Made by a program: the position numbers and the translations under genes. From Thermosporothrix hazakensis (GTDB lineage: Bacteria; Chloroflexota; Ktedonobacteria; Ktedonobacterales; Ktedonobacteraceae), in assembly GCF_003253565.1 (NCBI RefSeq), contig NZ_QKUF01000011.1:62001-126000 (forward strand): DNA of 64,000 bases, given 5' to 3'. Numbering within the stretch: the first letter of the stretch is position 1; the number at the start of each line of letters is the position of its first letter. Below the pieces are notes generated by a model that worked only from the letters and a program-made list of their open reading frames with translations, was not told where the DNA came from and made no database searches. Shown in pieces: positions 35,288 through 43,936 of this stretch.

Positions 35288-37938
35288 TCTTGCGTTCTCC
35301 TTTTGGCGTCATCTGCCGAGATATCCTCGACCAATTCTCCGATGCTTGAGCCAACCGCTTTTGCATTCATTACCATAGTTTTGATCTGTTGCAGGCGGGC
35401 GCGAACCTGAGCGACGCGACGCAGCACCAATAGCGGATTGCTTTGCAGGTCGCGGGTGGACGCGTTGAGCTGGTTTCGAAGCAGAATGATCTCGTTCTGG
35501 ACATCGCTTTGTTTTTTGGCGCGCGCCAGTTGCTCGATCTCATCCGCATCGAGCAGGGCATAGCGAATTTGTCTGGCTGCTCGCTCGGGTTCGGTGAGCG
35601 TCTCCGGGTTCTCGACGATCTGACCGTAGACGATGCCCAGGTGATCGCGGATCGCATGCAGCGCGACCAGCACATCAGCGTAGGAGACCTGATCGTGAGC
35701 CACAATGGCCTGTTCGCCTTTGCGTTTTTGCTTCTCGATCTCGTGTTGCATGTCGGGCCCGTTATAGTTATGTGGGCGTTGGCCATGCTGCGCGAAATAC
35801 GCATCCAGGAGACGATTGATCTCGTTGCAATCCTGGATCAACTCCTCAAAGACCTCTACAGGCGGTTCGAGCTGCTGTTCGACTGGTTTGTTGCTTTCAA
35901 TAAGCTCTTCCATTTCTTCAAAATCGTGGATTGCCTGCTCGATCTCCTCGCGTTTCAGCGCCTCCTCGTAGCTCCTGCGGGCCTTCTGGTACTGATCGGC
36001 GATGTGTTGTCGGCTATCGGACAGTCTGGGCGCGATATTCTGAAAGGCCTCATCGAGCGCCAGGACCTCGTTTTCGCGTGGGAGGTCGCGCTTGGGTGGC
36101 GGGTCAATATGCATCTCAAAGGTCTTATCGGAGACGTTGCCGCGAACGGTGATACTGGCAAGTTCGTCAACATGCAGGGTGAAGCGAACAGGCGTGCCTT
36201 TCGGGAGCAACGGCAGATCATCGACGACGATTTCCTTGATTTTCTTCTTGTTCTGGTAGAGCGGCAGGCGCAGTCGCGTTGTGTCGCCGGGGTGAGAGAA
36301 AACGTCTTCTTTGCTGGCAGGGAGGGCCGAAAGGGCTTTGATGAGTTCCTTGCGATAGGGCTTGCCATCGCGGCTCACTTCCAGGTAAATCGATTTTGAA
36401 AGGAGGGCCGTGCCAACTGACCCGCCGGTCGGACGAAGAGCGTCCTGGCTCTGGTAGATTGTGCGATGCAGGCGAGCAAGTGGTGTTCCGCTGCTGTCAA
36501 AGATCTCGAAGACAAGCTGATTCTCGATCCCCGGCTGAAGTGGGACGCGCGTAAAGCCGAAGATGCCGCCATTTTTCAGCTCCTGCTCATCATCGAAGCT
36601 TACATTGGCAATGGTCAGGCGAATGAAGCCGCCCGTAAGGTCGATTCCCGGCTTGAGTGCCTCAATGGTACCGCCGATGTTGATCTGTTTCGACGAGGTT
36701 GCACTGATGCCGCGGAAGAGGGCGCGGATGCTGCGTTGCTCATCGTAGATCACCAGCCCACCCGTTGCGGCGGCGCGGATCTCGGCCCCAAGCGCGACGA
36801 TGGTATCAACTTTCTTATAGACTGGCTCTGTGCATTTGGCGCGCGGCTCGTTGATGGCCGGGTCCTGACAGAAATGCTTGCGCACCAGCTCGCGTACCAG
36901 TGGAATATGGGTTGTGCCGCCCGCAAGAATAATCGCATCCACGTCGGCAAGCGTGATGCCCGCTTTCTGGCGCGCAAGATCGAGCGCCTGATGGCAATAG
37001 GGGATTGTTCGTTCTACAATTGGTTGAATGAGCTTTTCAAAGTCGCCGATCTCAAACGGGATATCGATGTTGACCGGAAGCCCATTTTTATCATAGAGGT
37101 TCGATTGGCTGCGCAAAATGAACTCATCGGCGGTGGAGAGCGCTTTCTTGACGCCTTCAGCAAGCAATTTGAGCTTCTCGAAGCGGTGACGATCTTCGGG
37201 ATCGTTCTTGACGTCTAGATCCAGCTCGTAGCCCTCGGTGATAAGGCGCTGACGCAGCTCTTCAGCTAGTGTGGCATCGATGTCATCTCCGCCCAGACGG
37301 TTGTTTCCGCTAATGCCCAGAACCTCGAACGAGCCCTCGGTACAGCGAAGAATCGAGACGTCGAATGTGCCGCCACCAAAGTCGTAGACCAGGAAGACAC
37401 CGTTCTGCACCTGATTCTGCCAGCAATAGTAGCTTGCGGCGGCAGTTGGCTCGTGGAGCAGCTCGAGAACCTGAAGGCCTGCTATTTCGGCGGCCTTGCG
37501 CGTCGCCTCGATTTGGGGTTGATCGAAATAGGCCGGGACGGTGACAATGGCGCGGTCAACGATCCAGGTGGTGTCATCGGTAGAGAGCGCTGCCGCATCC
37601 TCTTCGATTTGCCGCTTCATCTCGCTCAGGATCAGGGCTGATACCTGTTCGGGGGTCAGTAGTTCGTCGCTGAGGCGAACTTGCGTCTGCTGGCCCATTA
37701 AGCGCTTGATTGATCGAATCGGCTCAGGAGTTGTGCCGATGCGTTGAAATGCTTTGGAGCCTACCACGATCTGGTGCGTTCTGGGATCTTTCCAGACGCA
37801 GCTTGGTGTGGTTTCGCGGCGAGTACGAGCATCCTTGTGAATAATAATTTCAGTATCGGTTCGATTCATAATCGCAACAGCGCTATTTGTTGTGCCGAGA
37901 TCGATGCCCACTGCTTTGCTGACAAATTGTTTGGTCAT
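35284..37938 (-). CDS. Divergent Hsp70 family protein (884 aa)
   Basis: The N-terminal ATPase domain is intact: VGIDLGTTNSAVAIM (phosphate loop 1), FLVYDFGGGTFDVSIL (phosphate loop 2) and AIILAGGTTHIPLVREL (adenosine motif), ending near residue 395. The usual hydrophobic interdomain linker of DnaK (VLLLDV type) is not seen. The beta domain is atypical and a helical, charged region of about 240 residues follows, making the protein roughly 250 residues longer than DnaK. It overlaps the GrpE-like gene by ATGA upstream and the zinc-ribbon gene downstream. It is a specialised paralogue, not the housekeeping DnaK. Confidence 0.9.
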   Translation of the reverse strand: MTKQFVSKAVGIDLGTTNSAVAIMNRTDTEIIIHKDARTRRETTPSCVWKDPRTHQIVVGSKAFQRIGTTPEPIRSIKRLMGQQTQVRLSDELLTPEQVSALILSEMKRQIEEDAAALSTDDTTWIVDRAIVTVPAYFDQPQIEATRKAAEIAGLQVLELLHEPTAAASYYCWQNQVQNGVFLVYDFGGGTFDVSILRCTEGSFEVLGISGNNRLGGDDIDATLAEELRQRLITEGYELDLDVKNDPEDRHRFEKLKLLAEGVKKALSTADEFILRSQSNLYDKNGLPVNIDIPFEIGDFEKLIQPIVERTIPYCHQALDLARQKAGITLADVDAIILAGGTTHIPLVRELVRKHFCQDPAINEPRAKCTEPVYKKVDTIVALGAEIRAAATGGLVIYDEQRSIRALFRGISATSSKQINIGGTIEALKPGIDLTGGFIRLTIANVSFDDEQELKNGGIFGFTRVPLQPGIENQLVFEIFDSSGTPLARLHRTIYQSQDALRPTGGSVGTALLSKSIYLEVSRDGKPYRKELIKALSALPASKEDVFSHPGDTTRLRLPLYQNKKKIKEIVVDDLPLLPKGTPVRFTLHVDELASITVRGNVSDKTFEMHIDPPPKRDLPRENEVLALDEAFQNIAPRLSDSRQHIADQYQKARRSYEEALKREEIEQAIHDFEEMEELIESNKPVEQQLEPPVEVFEELIQDCNEINRLLDAYFAQHGQRPHNYNGPDMQHEIEKQKRKGEQAIVAHDQVSYADVLVALHAIRDHLGIVYGQIVENPETLTEPERAARQIRYALLDADEIEQLARAKKQSDVQNEIILLRNQLNASTRDLQSNPLLVLRRVAQVRARLQQIKTMVMNAKAVGSSIGELVEDISADDAKRRTQE

Positions 37939-38495
37939 GCATCCTCCTTCGCTGTCTCGGGAGCGCCCATAATCACGCGCCCCTGGCGGATCAAAACGGT
38001 ATCGCCTGTCTGCATACGGATAATTGGTTCTTGCACTTCTATGACCAGTTCTTCGGTGTAGTCGGGATGATGTCGCCAGTGCTCGATCTCGACTATATTT
38101 TTAACGTCGGCATAGGTCTTTCCCAGAGGGACGATGATTTCAATGCCTGCCCTTGTAAGCACGTCGCGCATTTGTTCTTTCAGAATCGAGAGCGACTTAT
38201 GAATATGCTTGAACGGAGGTCGTTCTTCCGGCGGGGACGGAGCATTCTCAAATCGTTCCTTGTATCGGGCGAGCAGCATGTCAAGCTGATAGAGGAGCAC
38301 CGCCTGTTCTGCCAGTAGATCGAAGGTGGCTGAGAGAGAGGCTTCCTGCTGTTGTCGAAATGCCATCCGCTCACTATGCAGTATATGGAGAACCTGTTCG
38401 ATCGCGGCTGTGGGTGGTATCATCTCATCCGCTCGATTCAGAGTCTCGCGTCTTTGAAAAGCGCTCCAATCAGGAAATGAGTTCACTGATGACAT
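37935..38495 (-). CDS. GrpE-like nucleotide exchange factor
   Basis: About 186 residues. A central long helix (residues about 30-110) is followed by a C-terminal beta portion with GIEIIVPLGKTYADVKNIVE and GDTVLIRQGRVIMG, closely matching the order of the GrpE head that grips the Hsp70 ATPase domain. The start at 38495 has GGAGGAG just upstream and lies 26 bases inside the end of the J-like gene. It likely drives ADP release from the Hsp70 encoded immediately downstream. Confidence 0.8.
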   Translation of the reverse strand: MSSVNSFPDWSAFQRRETLNRADEMIPPTAAIEQVLHILHSERMAFRQQQEASLSATFDLLAEQAVLLYQLDMLLARYKERFENAPSPPEERPPFKHIHKSLSILKEQMRDVLTRAGIEIIVPLGKTYADVKNIVEIEHWRHHPDYTEELVIEVQEPIIRMQTGDTVLIRQGRVIMGAPETAKEDA

Positions 38496-38937
38496 TCCAC
38501 TCCTCCATTGCTGGTGTTGTGCATTCTGGAACACAGGGCGCGTGATCGAGCACGCTTTCTATGTCCGCTTTCTCAACCTTCTGTGCGAGTTTGAGAAGGG
38601 ATTGCAGTAATACTGGCATATTGACCTGTTGCGTCGGTGTCGGCTGCGACTCTTTTGCCAGCGCGGCCAGCGTGATTGGCTTGCGGCGCTGTTTGCGGGC
38701 GAAGTTCTCCCATTCCTCGTTCTCGTACCGCGTGTCGGGAAGCTCGAGGAGCTCATATTCAAGGCGTGTTTCGGGATTGCTCTTGAGTTGCTCGGTTGCC
38801 CAGTGGATAAGCATCGCCTGCTCTTTGTTCTCGGCGATCTGGTGCAGATCCTCGCCACGAGCGACGATTTCAGCCAGCGTGGAGCCCGTCGGGAGCCTGA
38901 GCACGCAGAAAGGATTGGGCTTTTCCTGGTCGGGCAT
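38470..38937 (-). CDS. J-domain-like protein lacking HPD
   Basis: 155 residues. The first half, NPFCVLRLPTGSTLAEIVAR and on to EQLKSNPETRLEYELLELP, follows the layout of a J-domain (NPYxVLGLP..., ending in P..R..Y) but has no His-Pro-Asp tripeptide between helices II and III. The second half is helical without known motifs. GAAAGGAAGG precedes the ATG. Sitting between the TPR gene and the GrpE-like gene, it probably fills the co-chaperone slot, perhaps as a docking rather than an ATPase-stimulating factor. The J resemblance is my inference. Confidence 0.6.
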   Translation of the reverse strand: MPDQEKPNPFCVLRLPTGSTLAEIVARGEDLHQIAENKEQAMLIHWATEQLKSNPETRLEYELLELPDTRYENEEWENFARKQRRKPITLAALAKESQPTPTQQVNMPVLLQSLLKLAQKVEKADIESVLDHAPCVPECTTPAMEEWNVISELIS

Positions 38938-38969
38938 GGAACCTTCCTTTCAGTTATAGTTTTGTCTAT

Positions 38970-41900
38970 TTATCGTGCATATCGTATTAATCTCTCAATG
39001 GTCTGCTTCATTTCTTGTATAGCCTCTTCATCTGGAGCGTATTGAAGCGCCGTATTGATATTTGTTTGTGCCTCGGAACGGAGCCCTCGTAGGCCGCACC
39101 AGTATGCTTTAGCGGCGTAGACAATCCCTCGCAAAATGTTGATCTCTTTGGGATTCTGAATATAAGGCTCTGCATCCTGAATCTCTTGCAACGCCTCGGT
39201 AAAGTGATAGGTTTTTATCAGTGCTGTCACCTTTTGATCAAGCTGTGCGAGAACGACCTGTCTGGCGCTCTGCAAAAGCTCTTCCGTGCCGATATAGTTA
39301 GGACACCATGCAATGGATTCTTCAAGATATGTAATGGCTTTCTGTGGATCATCATGGGTAAATCCATAATAGTTGTAAAAGGTGGCAAGGATCTGGTTCT
39401 CGCGCGTGTAGATCGCTTTTTTGTCGCAAAGCACATGCAGTTGATCCGCTATAGGTTTTGCTTCCTGTAACTTGTCGTACATGACTTTTTCGCCATGCAA
39501 TAGATGCAAATCATAGCTCCACTGGTTATACCAGTTCAGCGCGTTGAGCAGAACGCGCTTCGATGGAATTTCCAGGGCAAGAAAATCATGTAGTATTTTG
39601 AGGGCAGGTTGATAGTTTTTGCGTATGCCTTCGGGCAACTTTTTGATTGCTTCGGCGTTTTCGGCCTCGCGCTCGGCTTCTGCGACCAGAGACGCGACCC
39701 AGCTCTCGAAGAGATCTTCCGCCTGCGCGCTTGCCTGATGCATTCTGGACTCGTTGACCTCAATCGCATAGGTAATGTGATACCGCTTGAGTTCCTGAAG
39801 TAACGCCTGCTTGCCTTTTAGACAGAGCGTGAGACAGCGGAGATGGGCGGCTGCTTGCTGATGGTCGCCTGCACTGAAGGCTTTTTTGCTGATCGTGCTA
39901 TGGTGTGTCAGGATAGATTGCAGCATGTTCGTCCTGACCTGCTCGATTTGGGCGGGCTCGGCGCTTGAACTCCTGTGCGCGAAGTGCGACCAGAAGGAGT
40001 CCGAGCAGAGCAGCAGCACCCAGAGCGCCGTGCTGATGGTCCATGCCTGCTCGTCTGTTGTGCCCTTTGCCTGCTGGGCCAGCGCGGATTCACGGTAGAG
40101 GATGCCAAGCGTATGCATAAATGGGATCTCTCCACTGTATTTTGAAAGCACATCCTGCCATTCCTGCTCTATTTGCTGTTTCCGTTTATAAAACAGGGCA
40201 GCATACAGGATCGGGCTTTGCCCAATGATTTGCGCGATATAATTGTAGCGCCCGATGGTGTCTACGGGAATATCGAGCGCGGGGAAGAGGAACCTGAGCA
40301 GGTGAATAGTTGTCCCCTGTAGCTCAAGCGAGCGAGCATGTTCTTGAAGCTGCTGGTAGGCGCGACTTTTGCGGTCGCTGATCTGTTGACCGGCCTTGCG
40401 CAGGGATGCAGCGGCCTCAAGAAACGCGCCATTATTGTAGGCCTGTACAGCCAGGAAGCTTTGCAGGCGGATATATTCCTGTTGCCAGGCCTCTTGCTTG
40501 TTTGCTTTGAGCACCTGTTCCCATAGCGAAACGGCCACGCTTGTCTCTCCAAGTGCGGTGGCAATGCGGGCCAGTTGCGCCTTGTCTTCATCCCTGAGCG
40601 GTTGCTGTGCCAGTCGCGTCACAATGTCGGAAACGAAGGCCGGTTGTTGGGCCTGCTGACTGAAGGCGGGCAGGTGGGCGATAATCGTTTCACTATCCAG
40701 CTCTTGCCAGCGCTCTGGATCACGCAACGCCGTGTAGAGCGGCTCCGTAGCTCCTTGTGCGAGTCCCACCTGAACACGCAACGTGTTGAGGAAGGCACGC
40801 TGTATCTCAGTGTTTGGATGCTGAATACTCTCGGGAATGGCGCTGGAAGCGGGATCAGTAAGCAGACTTGCCAGATAGTGGCAGACGGTATCAAGCCAGG
40901 AATCGCCGCTTGAGATCTCGTTCAGCAGGCTGATTGCGTCCCCTTTCCGCTCATGCTGGCTGAGGACGAACGCGAGCAACAGAGAAAGCAGCCAGTCATT
41001 GCCCTGCGTCTGTCGCTTCTTTAACCGCAATACCTCGTCCAGCAGCGCCTGCTTCCGCTGTTTGTTGGCAGTGAGATAGCGGGGGAGAAACGTCGCACAA
41101 AAGCTTGCCGAGTAGAACGAGTGTGATTGGATTGATGGATTTTGTCCTGCAAATTGTGTCAGGAGTGTGTATAATGTGTCTGCTTGCCGGGCATCGGCTC
41201 CATCGGTGATACGCGCTGCCACCGTTTGCGCGATGCGGAGCGCCGGTTCCTCTTCCAGTTGGGTAATCTTGAGCAGTGCTGGCAGTTCCAGCGTCGCTTC
41301 AGCGATTTCCTGCACGGTGCCATACCAGAGCAGGAATACAGCGGCATGCCAGCTTATCCAGGGCTGAGGCGGCTTGAGCTCGTGAGCAAGTTCCCAGAGC
41401 TGACGATAGTCGCGTGCTCGTTTGGCAGGATAGACAAGGAATGAGGCGCATTTTTCCAGCGCTGGCAGGTTGGTGGAGTGTGGGTCCAGTGCAAGGGCAC
41501 GCTGCCAGGAGATCGCGGCCTGAGTGCGATAATGCTCGATCAGTTGGCGCGGAGTGCCGTTCTGCGCTGCGCGATACAGCGAGAAGAGGCCGTGCAGGTA
41601 GAACGCATCGGCTCGCTGGTATCTGGTCAGCGTTTCGCTCTGGCGGAGCGCGGTATCAAGGGAGCCCGTTCGCGCCTCGATGTAAGCGGAGAGCAGGTTC
41701 GTGGTGTAGTCATGCTGTATTTTACGCGCTTGCGTGATGTATGGTCGTGCCTCTTTGAATCTGTGCTGCTTGACATAGTAGACGGCCAGAAAGAGAGCTG
41801 CTCGGTGATACTGGAACGTGATCGCTGCCTCGTGTAGATCCCTGATCCCTTGCTCGGTATCGTGCTTGCGGAGCGCCAGCAGACCCCGCCAGAAAAGCTG

Positions 41901-43406
41901 GCAGGCGTGCGGTAGATGCTGGATGATTGGATGCTGGACCAGCTCTTCAAAAAGCGCGATATTCCCTTCGTGGGCCACCTCTGCCAGCTTTGCCCTGTAG
42001 AGCTCAAGGCGTTCCTCAAGCGTATATAAATCCTTTTGCAGCAATCCAGTGATATCGCTCGTCTTCTTGATCAGTTCCAGACGAGAGACAATGACTTTTG
42101 ATATACGGCTCTCGATCTGCTCTTTGGGTTTCTGCTTCACCTGGATATGTTGCTGCTCAGCCAGCGCTGCATCTGTATCGAGAAGCAGCAGCGCCACCGG
42201 CCAGCGACGGTTTGTGTTGACGTTCTGTGTATAGCACTCGACCATCGCCTGAGGATTACCAATCAGCATGGCGGCCCAGGCTGCATAGTAGATCTGCTCA
42301 CCGCGCCGGGTGACCAGCGGAAAGAGCAGCTCGAACGCCTTGTGTGCATCCCCTTGTAGAAGATACAACCGCCCGAGAGCTGCATTGAGCGCGTTTTCAA
42401 CATAGGGTTGTAGCGGATGATGCCTGAACTGCTCAAACTGAGCAATAGTGCAGGGAGGTGGCCCGGGAAGCGGCTTCTGTAGCCAATCGGATAGGAGACA
42501 GAGATCATTGAGTGCGCGAAAAGCTTCATCCTGTTGCAGGTATGGGCGATGACGGGGCTCTTGAAGCCAATTCTGGGCGTCTTTGTACTGTTTGAGCTGT
42601 ATCTGTGTGATGATCAGACCAAGCAAGCTCTGTTTGTCGGTGCTGTCCAGCGCGTAGGCCTGCTTGAAGTGCTCTAATGCCTGCTTCAGTTCTCTGCTGA
42701 TGCGAAGCTGATAGAGTCCCTGTGTCCGCTCTAATGTCTGTTGCAGAGGCGAATGGAGCGTAACGAGCAATCCGGGACTGGACGCGGCACTTGCAGTGAC
42801 AAGGGCGTTTGCGATGGCATAGATGCGTTGAAGCTGTTCCGTTTCGGTCGAGAAATCGGCCCGGCAGGCGCCCTCAAGCTGCGTGAGTATCAGCATGTCG
42901 GCTGTGGGTGATGCGACCTGTTGCAGGTAGTTGACGTACAGGCTGATATATTGCTTGTCGAATGCGCCTTTTTGAGCAAGCATCCGAATGCTTTGTGCTT
43001 TTTGCTCCTGGGTGGAGGCCGGATTGCTGTAGAGAAAGGCCAGGAGATCATGTGCTTGTTTTAGACTGCCATGCTTCTCATAGAGCTCAACGAGCTGAAA
43101 ACCGAGCGGGGCGACGTTCAGGCCTTTTTTGCCCGAGTGCTGTGTCAGGAGCCTGCACGCTTTGTCGATGGACAGCAGATCGTCGCCTGTGAGAAGTGGG
43201 ATCAAGGCTGGATAGAAGAAGCTTTCCAGGTAGCGGAGGCCGAAATCAAGGTAGTCTTCGGGTGCTTGTTGAATGTCCTGACACGCACTGCGCAAGAGGG
43301 ACAGGCGGGTTATCGGGTTGGGTTCGGCCTGGATTGTTGCCAGTTGTTTTCGATGCTGTGCCCTCTTTTTGTTTTGTAGGAGATCAAGAAAGTTTTGTAT
43401 GCCCAT
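38970..43406 (-). CDS. Giant TPR-repeat protein (1478 aa)
   Basis: Almost wholly alpha-helical, with many TPR-like hairpins throughout (for example ALEHFKQAYALDSTDKQSLLGLIITQIQLKQYKDAQNWL, AAISWQRALALDPHSTNLPALEKC in parts, and EAQTNINTALQYAPDEEAIQEMKQ near the C terminus). No signal peptide, membrane helix or enzymatic domain is seen. It is the first gene of the operon, 32 bases before the J-like gene. It most likely acts as a scaffold or client receptor for the Hsp70 system. The N terminus (MGIQNFLDLLQNKKRAQHRKQL) is basic and helical. Confidence 0.85.
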   Translation of the reverse strand: MGIQNFLDLLQNKKRAQHRKQLATIQAEPNPITRLSLLRSACQDIQQAPEDYLDFGLRYLESFFYPALIPLLTGDDLLSIDKACRLLTQHSGKKGLNVAPLGFQLVELYEKHGSLKQAHDLLAFLYSNPASTQEQKAQSIRMLAQKGAFDKQYISLYVNYLQQVASPTADMLILTQLEGACRADFSTETEQLQRIYAIANALVTASAASSPGLLVTLHSPLQQTLERTQGLYQLRISRELKQALEHFKQAYALDSTDKQSLLGLIITQIQLKQYKDAQNWLQEPRHRPYLQQDEAFRALNDLCLLSDWLQKPLPGPPPCTIAQFEQFRHHPLQPYVENALNAALGRLYLLQGDAHKAFELLFPLVTRRGEQIYYAAWAAMLIGNPQAMVECYTQNVNTNRRWPVALLLLDTDAALAEQQHIQVKQKPKEQIESRISKVIVSRLELIKKTSDITGLLQKDLYTLEERLELYRAKLAEVAHEGNIALFEELVQHPIIQHLPHACQLFWRGLLALRKHDTEQGIRDLHEAAITFQYHRAALFLAVYYVKQHRFKEARPYITQARKIQHDYTTNLLSAYIEARTGSLDTALRQSETLTRYQRADAFYLHGLFSLYRAAQNGTPRQLIEHYRTQAAISWQRALALDPHSTNLPALEKCASFLVYPAKRARDYRQLWELAHELKPPQPWISWHAAVFLLWYGTVQEIAEATLELPALLKITQLEEEPALRIAQTVAARITDGADARQADTLYTLLTQFAGQNPSIQSHSFYSASFCATFLPRYLTANKQRKQALLDEVLRLKKRQTQGNDWLLSLLLAFVLSQHERKGDAISLLNEISSGDSWLDTVCHYLASLLTDPASSAIPESIQHPNTEIQRAFLNTLRVQVGLAQGATEPLYTALRDPERWQELDSETIIAHLPAFSQQAQQPAFVSDIVTRLAQQPLRDEDKAQLARIATALGETSVAVSLWEQVLKANKQEAWQQEYIRLQSFLAVQAYNNGAFLEAAASLRKAGQQISDRKSRAYQQLQEHARSLELQGTTIHLLRFLFPALDIPVDTIGRYNYIAQIIGQSPILYAALFYKRKQQIEQEWQDVLSKYSGEIPFMHTLGILYRESALAQQAKGTTDEQAWTISTALWVLLLCSDSFWSHFAHRSSSAEPAQIEQVRTNMLQSILTHHSTISKKAFSAGDHQQAAAHLRCLTLCLKGKQALLQELKRYHITYAIEVNESRMHQASAQAEDLFESWVASLVAEAEREAENAEAIKKLPEGIRKNYQPALKILHDFLALEIPSKRVLLNALNWYNQWSYDLHLLHGEKVMYDKLQEAKPIADQLHVLCDKKAIYTRENQILATFYNYYGFTHDDPQKAITYLEESIAWCPNYIGTEELLQSARQVVLAQLDQKVTALIKTYHFTEALQEIQDAEPYIQNPKEINILRGIVYAAKAYWCGLRGLRSEAQTNINTALQYAPDEEAIQEMKQTIERLIRYAR

Positions 43407-43447
43407 ACATCAAGTCGCTTTCCATTGCATTCATCTCGCTTGTGCAC

Positions 43448-43476
43448 AGTGTAGCCTATTTTTGTCTCTCTGTCTA
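43448..43476 (-). promoter_or_regulatory. Promoter of the TPR/Hsp70 operon
   Basis: On the minus strand TAGACA (43476-43471) and TACACT (43453-43448) are 17 bases apart, 42 bases upstream of the TPR gene start. It is a plain sigma-70-type match; no CIRCE-like heat-shock element is seen. Confidence 0.6.
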
Positions 43477-43614
43477 TTGCGGAAGCTATAGTAATGGAAA
43501 GGGAAAAGTTGTATACTTTATTCTTTGGAGCGATTTTTACTTTGTACGTGCATTCCTGCCACAGCAGCATTTGTTTGCATGCTATGTGCCGGGTACATCT
43601 GGTAAAAAAAGTGC

Positions 43615-43644
43615 TTGACAACTGGTCGGTGTATCCTCTATACT
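43615..43644 (+). promoter_or_regulatory. Promoter of the ribosomal protection gene
   Basis: Perfect TTGACA (43615-43620) and TATACT (43639-43644), 18 bases apart, about 40 bases before the leader-peptide start. Confidence 0.8.
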
Positions 43645-43668
43645 GAAGAGGAAAATACATTGACTGCT

Positions 43669-43862
43669 AAAGGGGGAAATCATGCGGCGAAAGATCAATC
43701 TTCAAGGTGCCCCTTTCTGTTCAACTCACCGCTAAAGACAGAATATCCTTGAGTTTATTGCCGTAAGCAGCGTATTGCTGCCTGATTGACAATTCATCTT
43801 TTCTGCAAGGTACGTTGAGCATATTCTAGAAAGCTGCCCTTTTTTGTAGCTCCCGGGGCACC
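43669..43862 (+). promoter_or_regulatory. Leader region with alternative pairings (attenuator candidate)
   Basis: GGTGCCCC (43706-43713), inside the leader peptide, is fully complementary to GGGGCACC (43855-43862) near the main gene. Its CCCC with the next TTT (43710-43716) can instead pair with AAAGGGG of the leader ribosome-binding site (43669-43675). A local stem GCAGC/GCTGC occupies 43767-43781 and a T6 run is at 43840-43845. Mutually exclusive folds of this kind are typical of translation-coupled attenuation; the function is inferred. Confidence 0.55.
43682..43735 (+). CDS. 17-residue leader peptide
   Basis: ATG at 43682 follows AAAGGGGG with a five-base gap; the frame encodes MRRKINLQGAPFCSTHR and stops at TAA 43733-43735. 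It lies about 200 bases before the ribosomal protection gene and after a strong promoter. Short leader peptides of this kind regulate many ribosome-targeted resistance genes by ribosome stalling. It has no other likely role. Confidence 0.65.
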   Translation: MRRKINLQGAPFCSTHR

Positions 43863-43936
43863 CTCCACATTCTAGAACTTCTTCATTTTTCTCCAATTTG
43901 ATCCTTATTGCTTGCAGAAAAGGAGTCTCCTTTTTG

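Noticed and set aside
43407..43614. CIRCE or other heat-shock element before the chaperone operon
   Set aside because: No TTAGCACTC-N9-GAGTGCTAA-like repeat is seen; only an ordinary promoter is visible.
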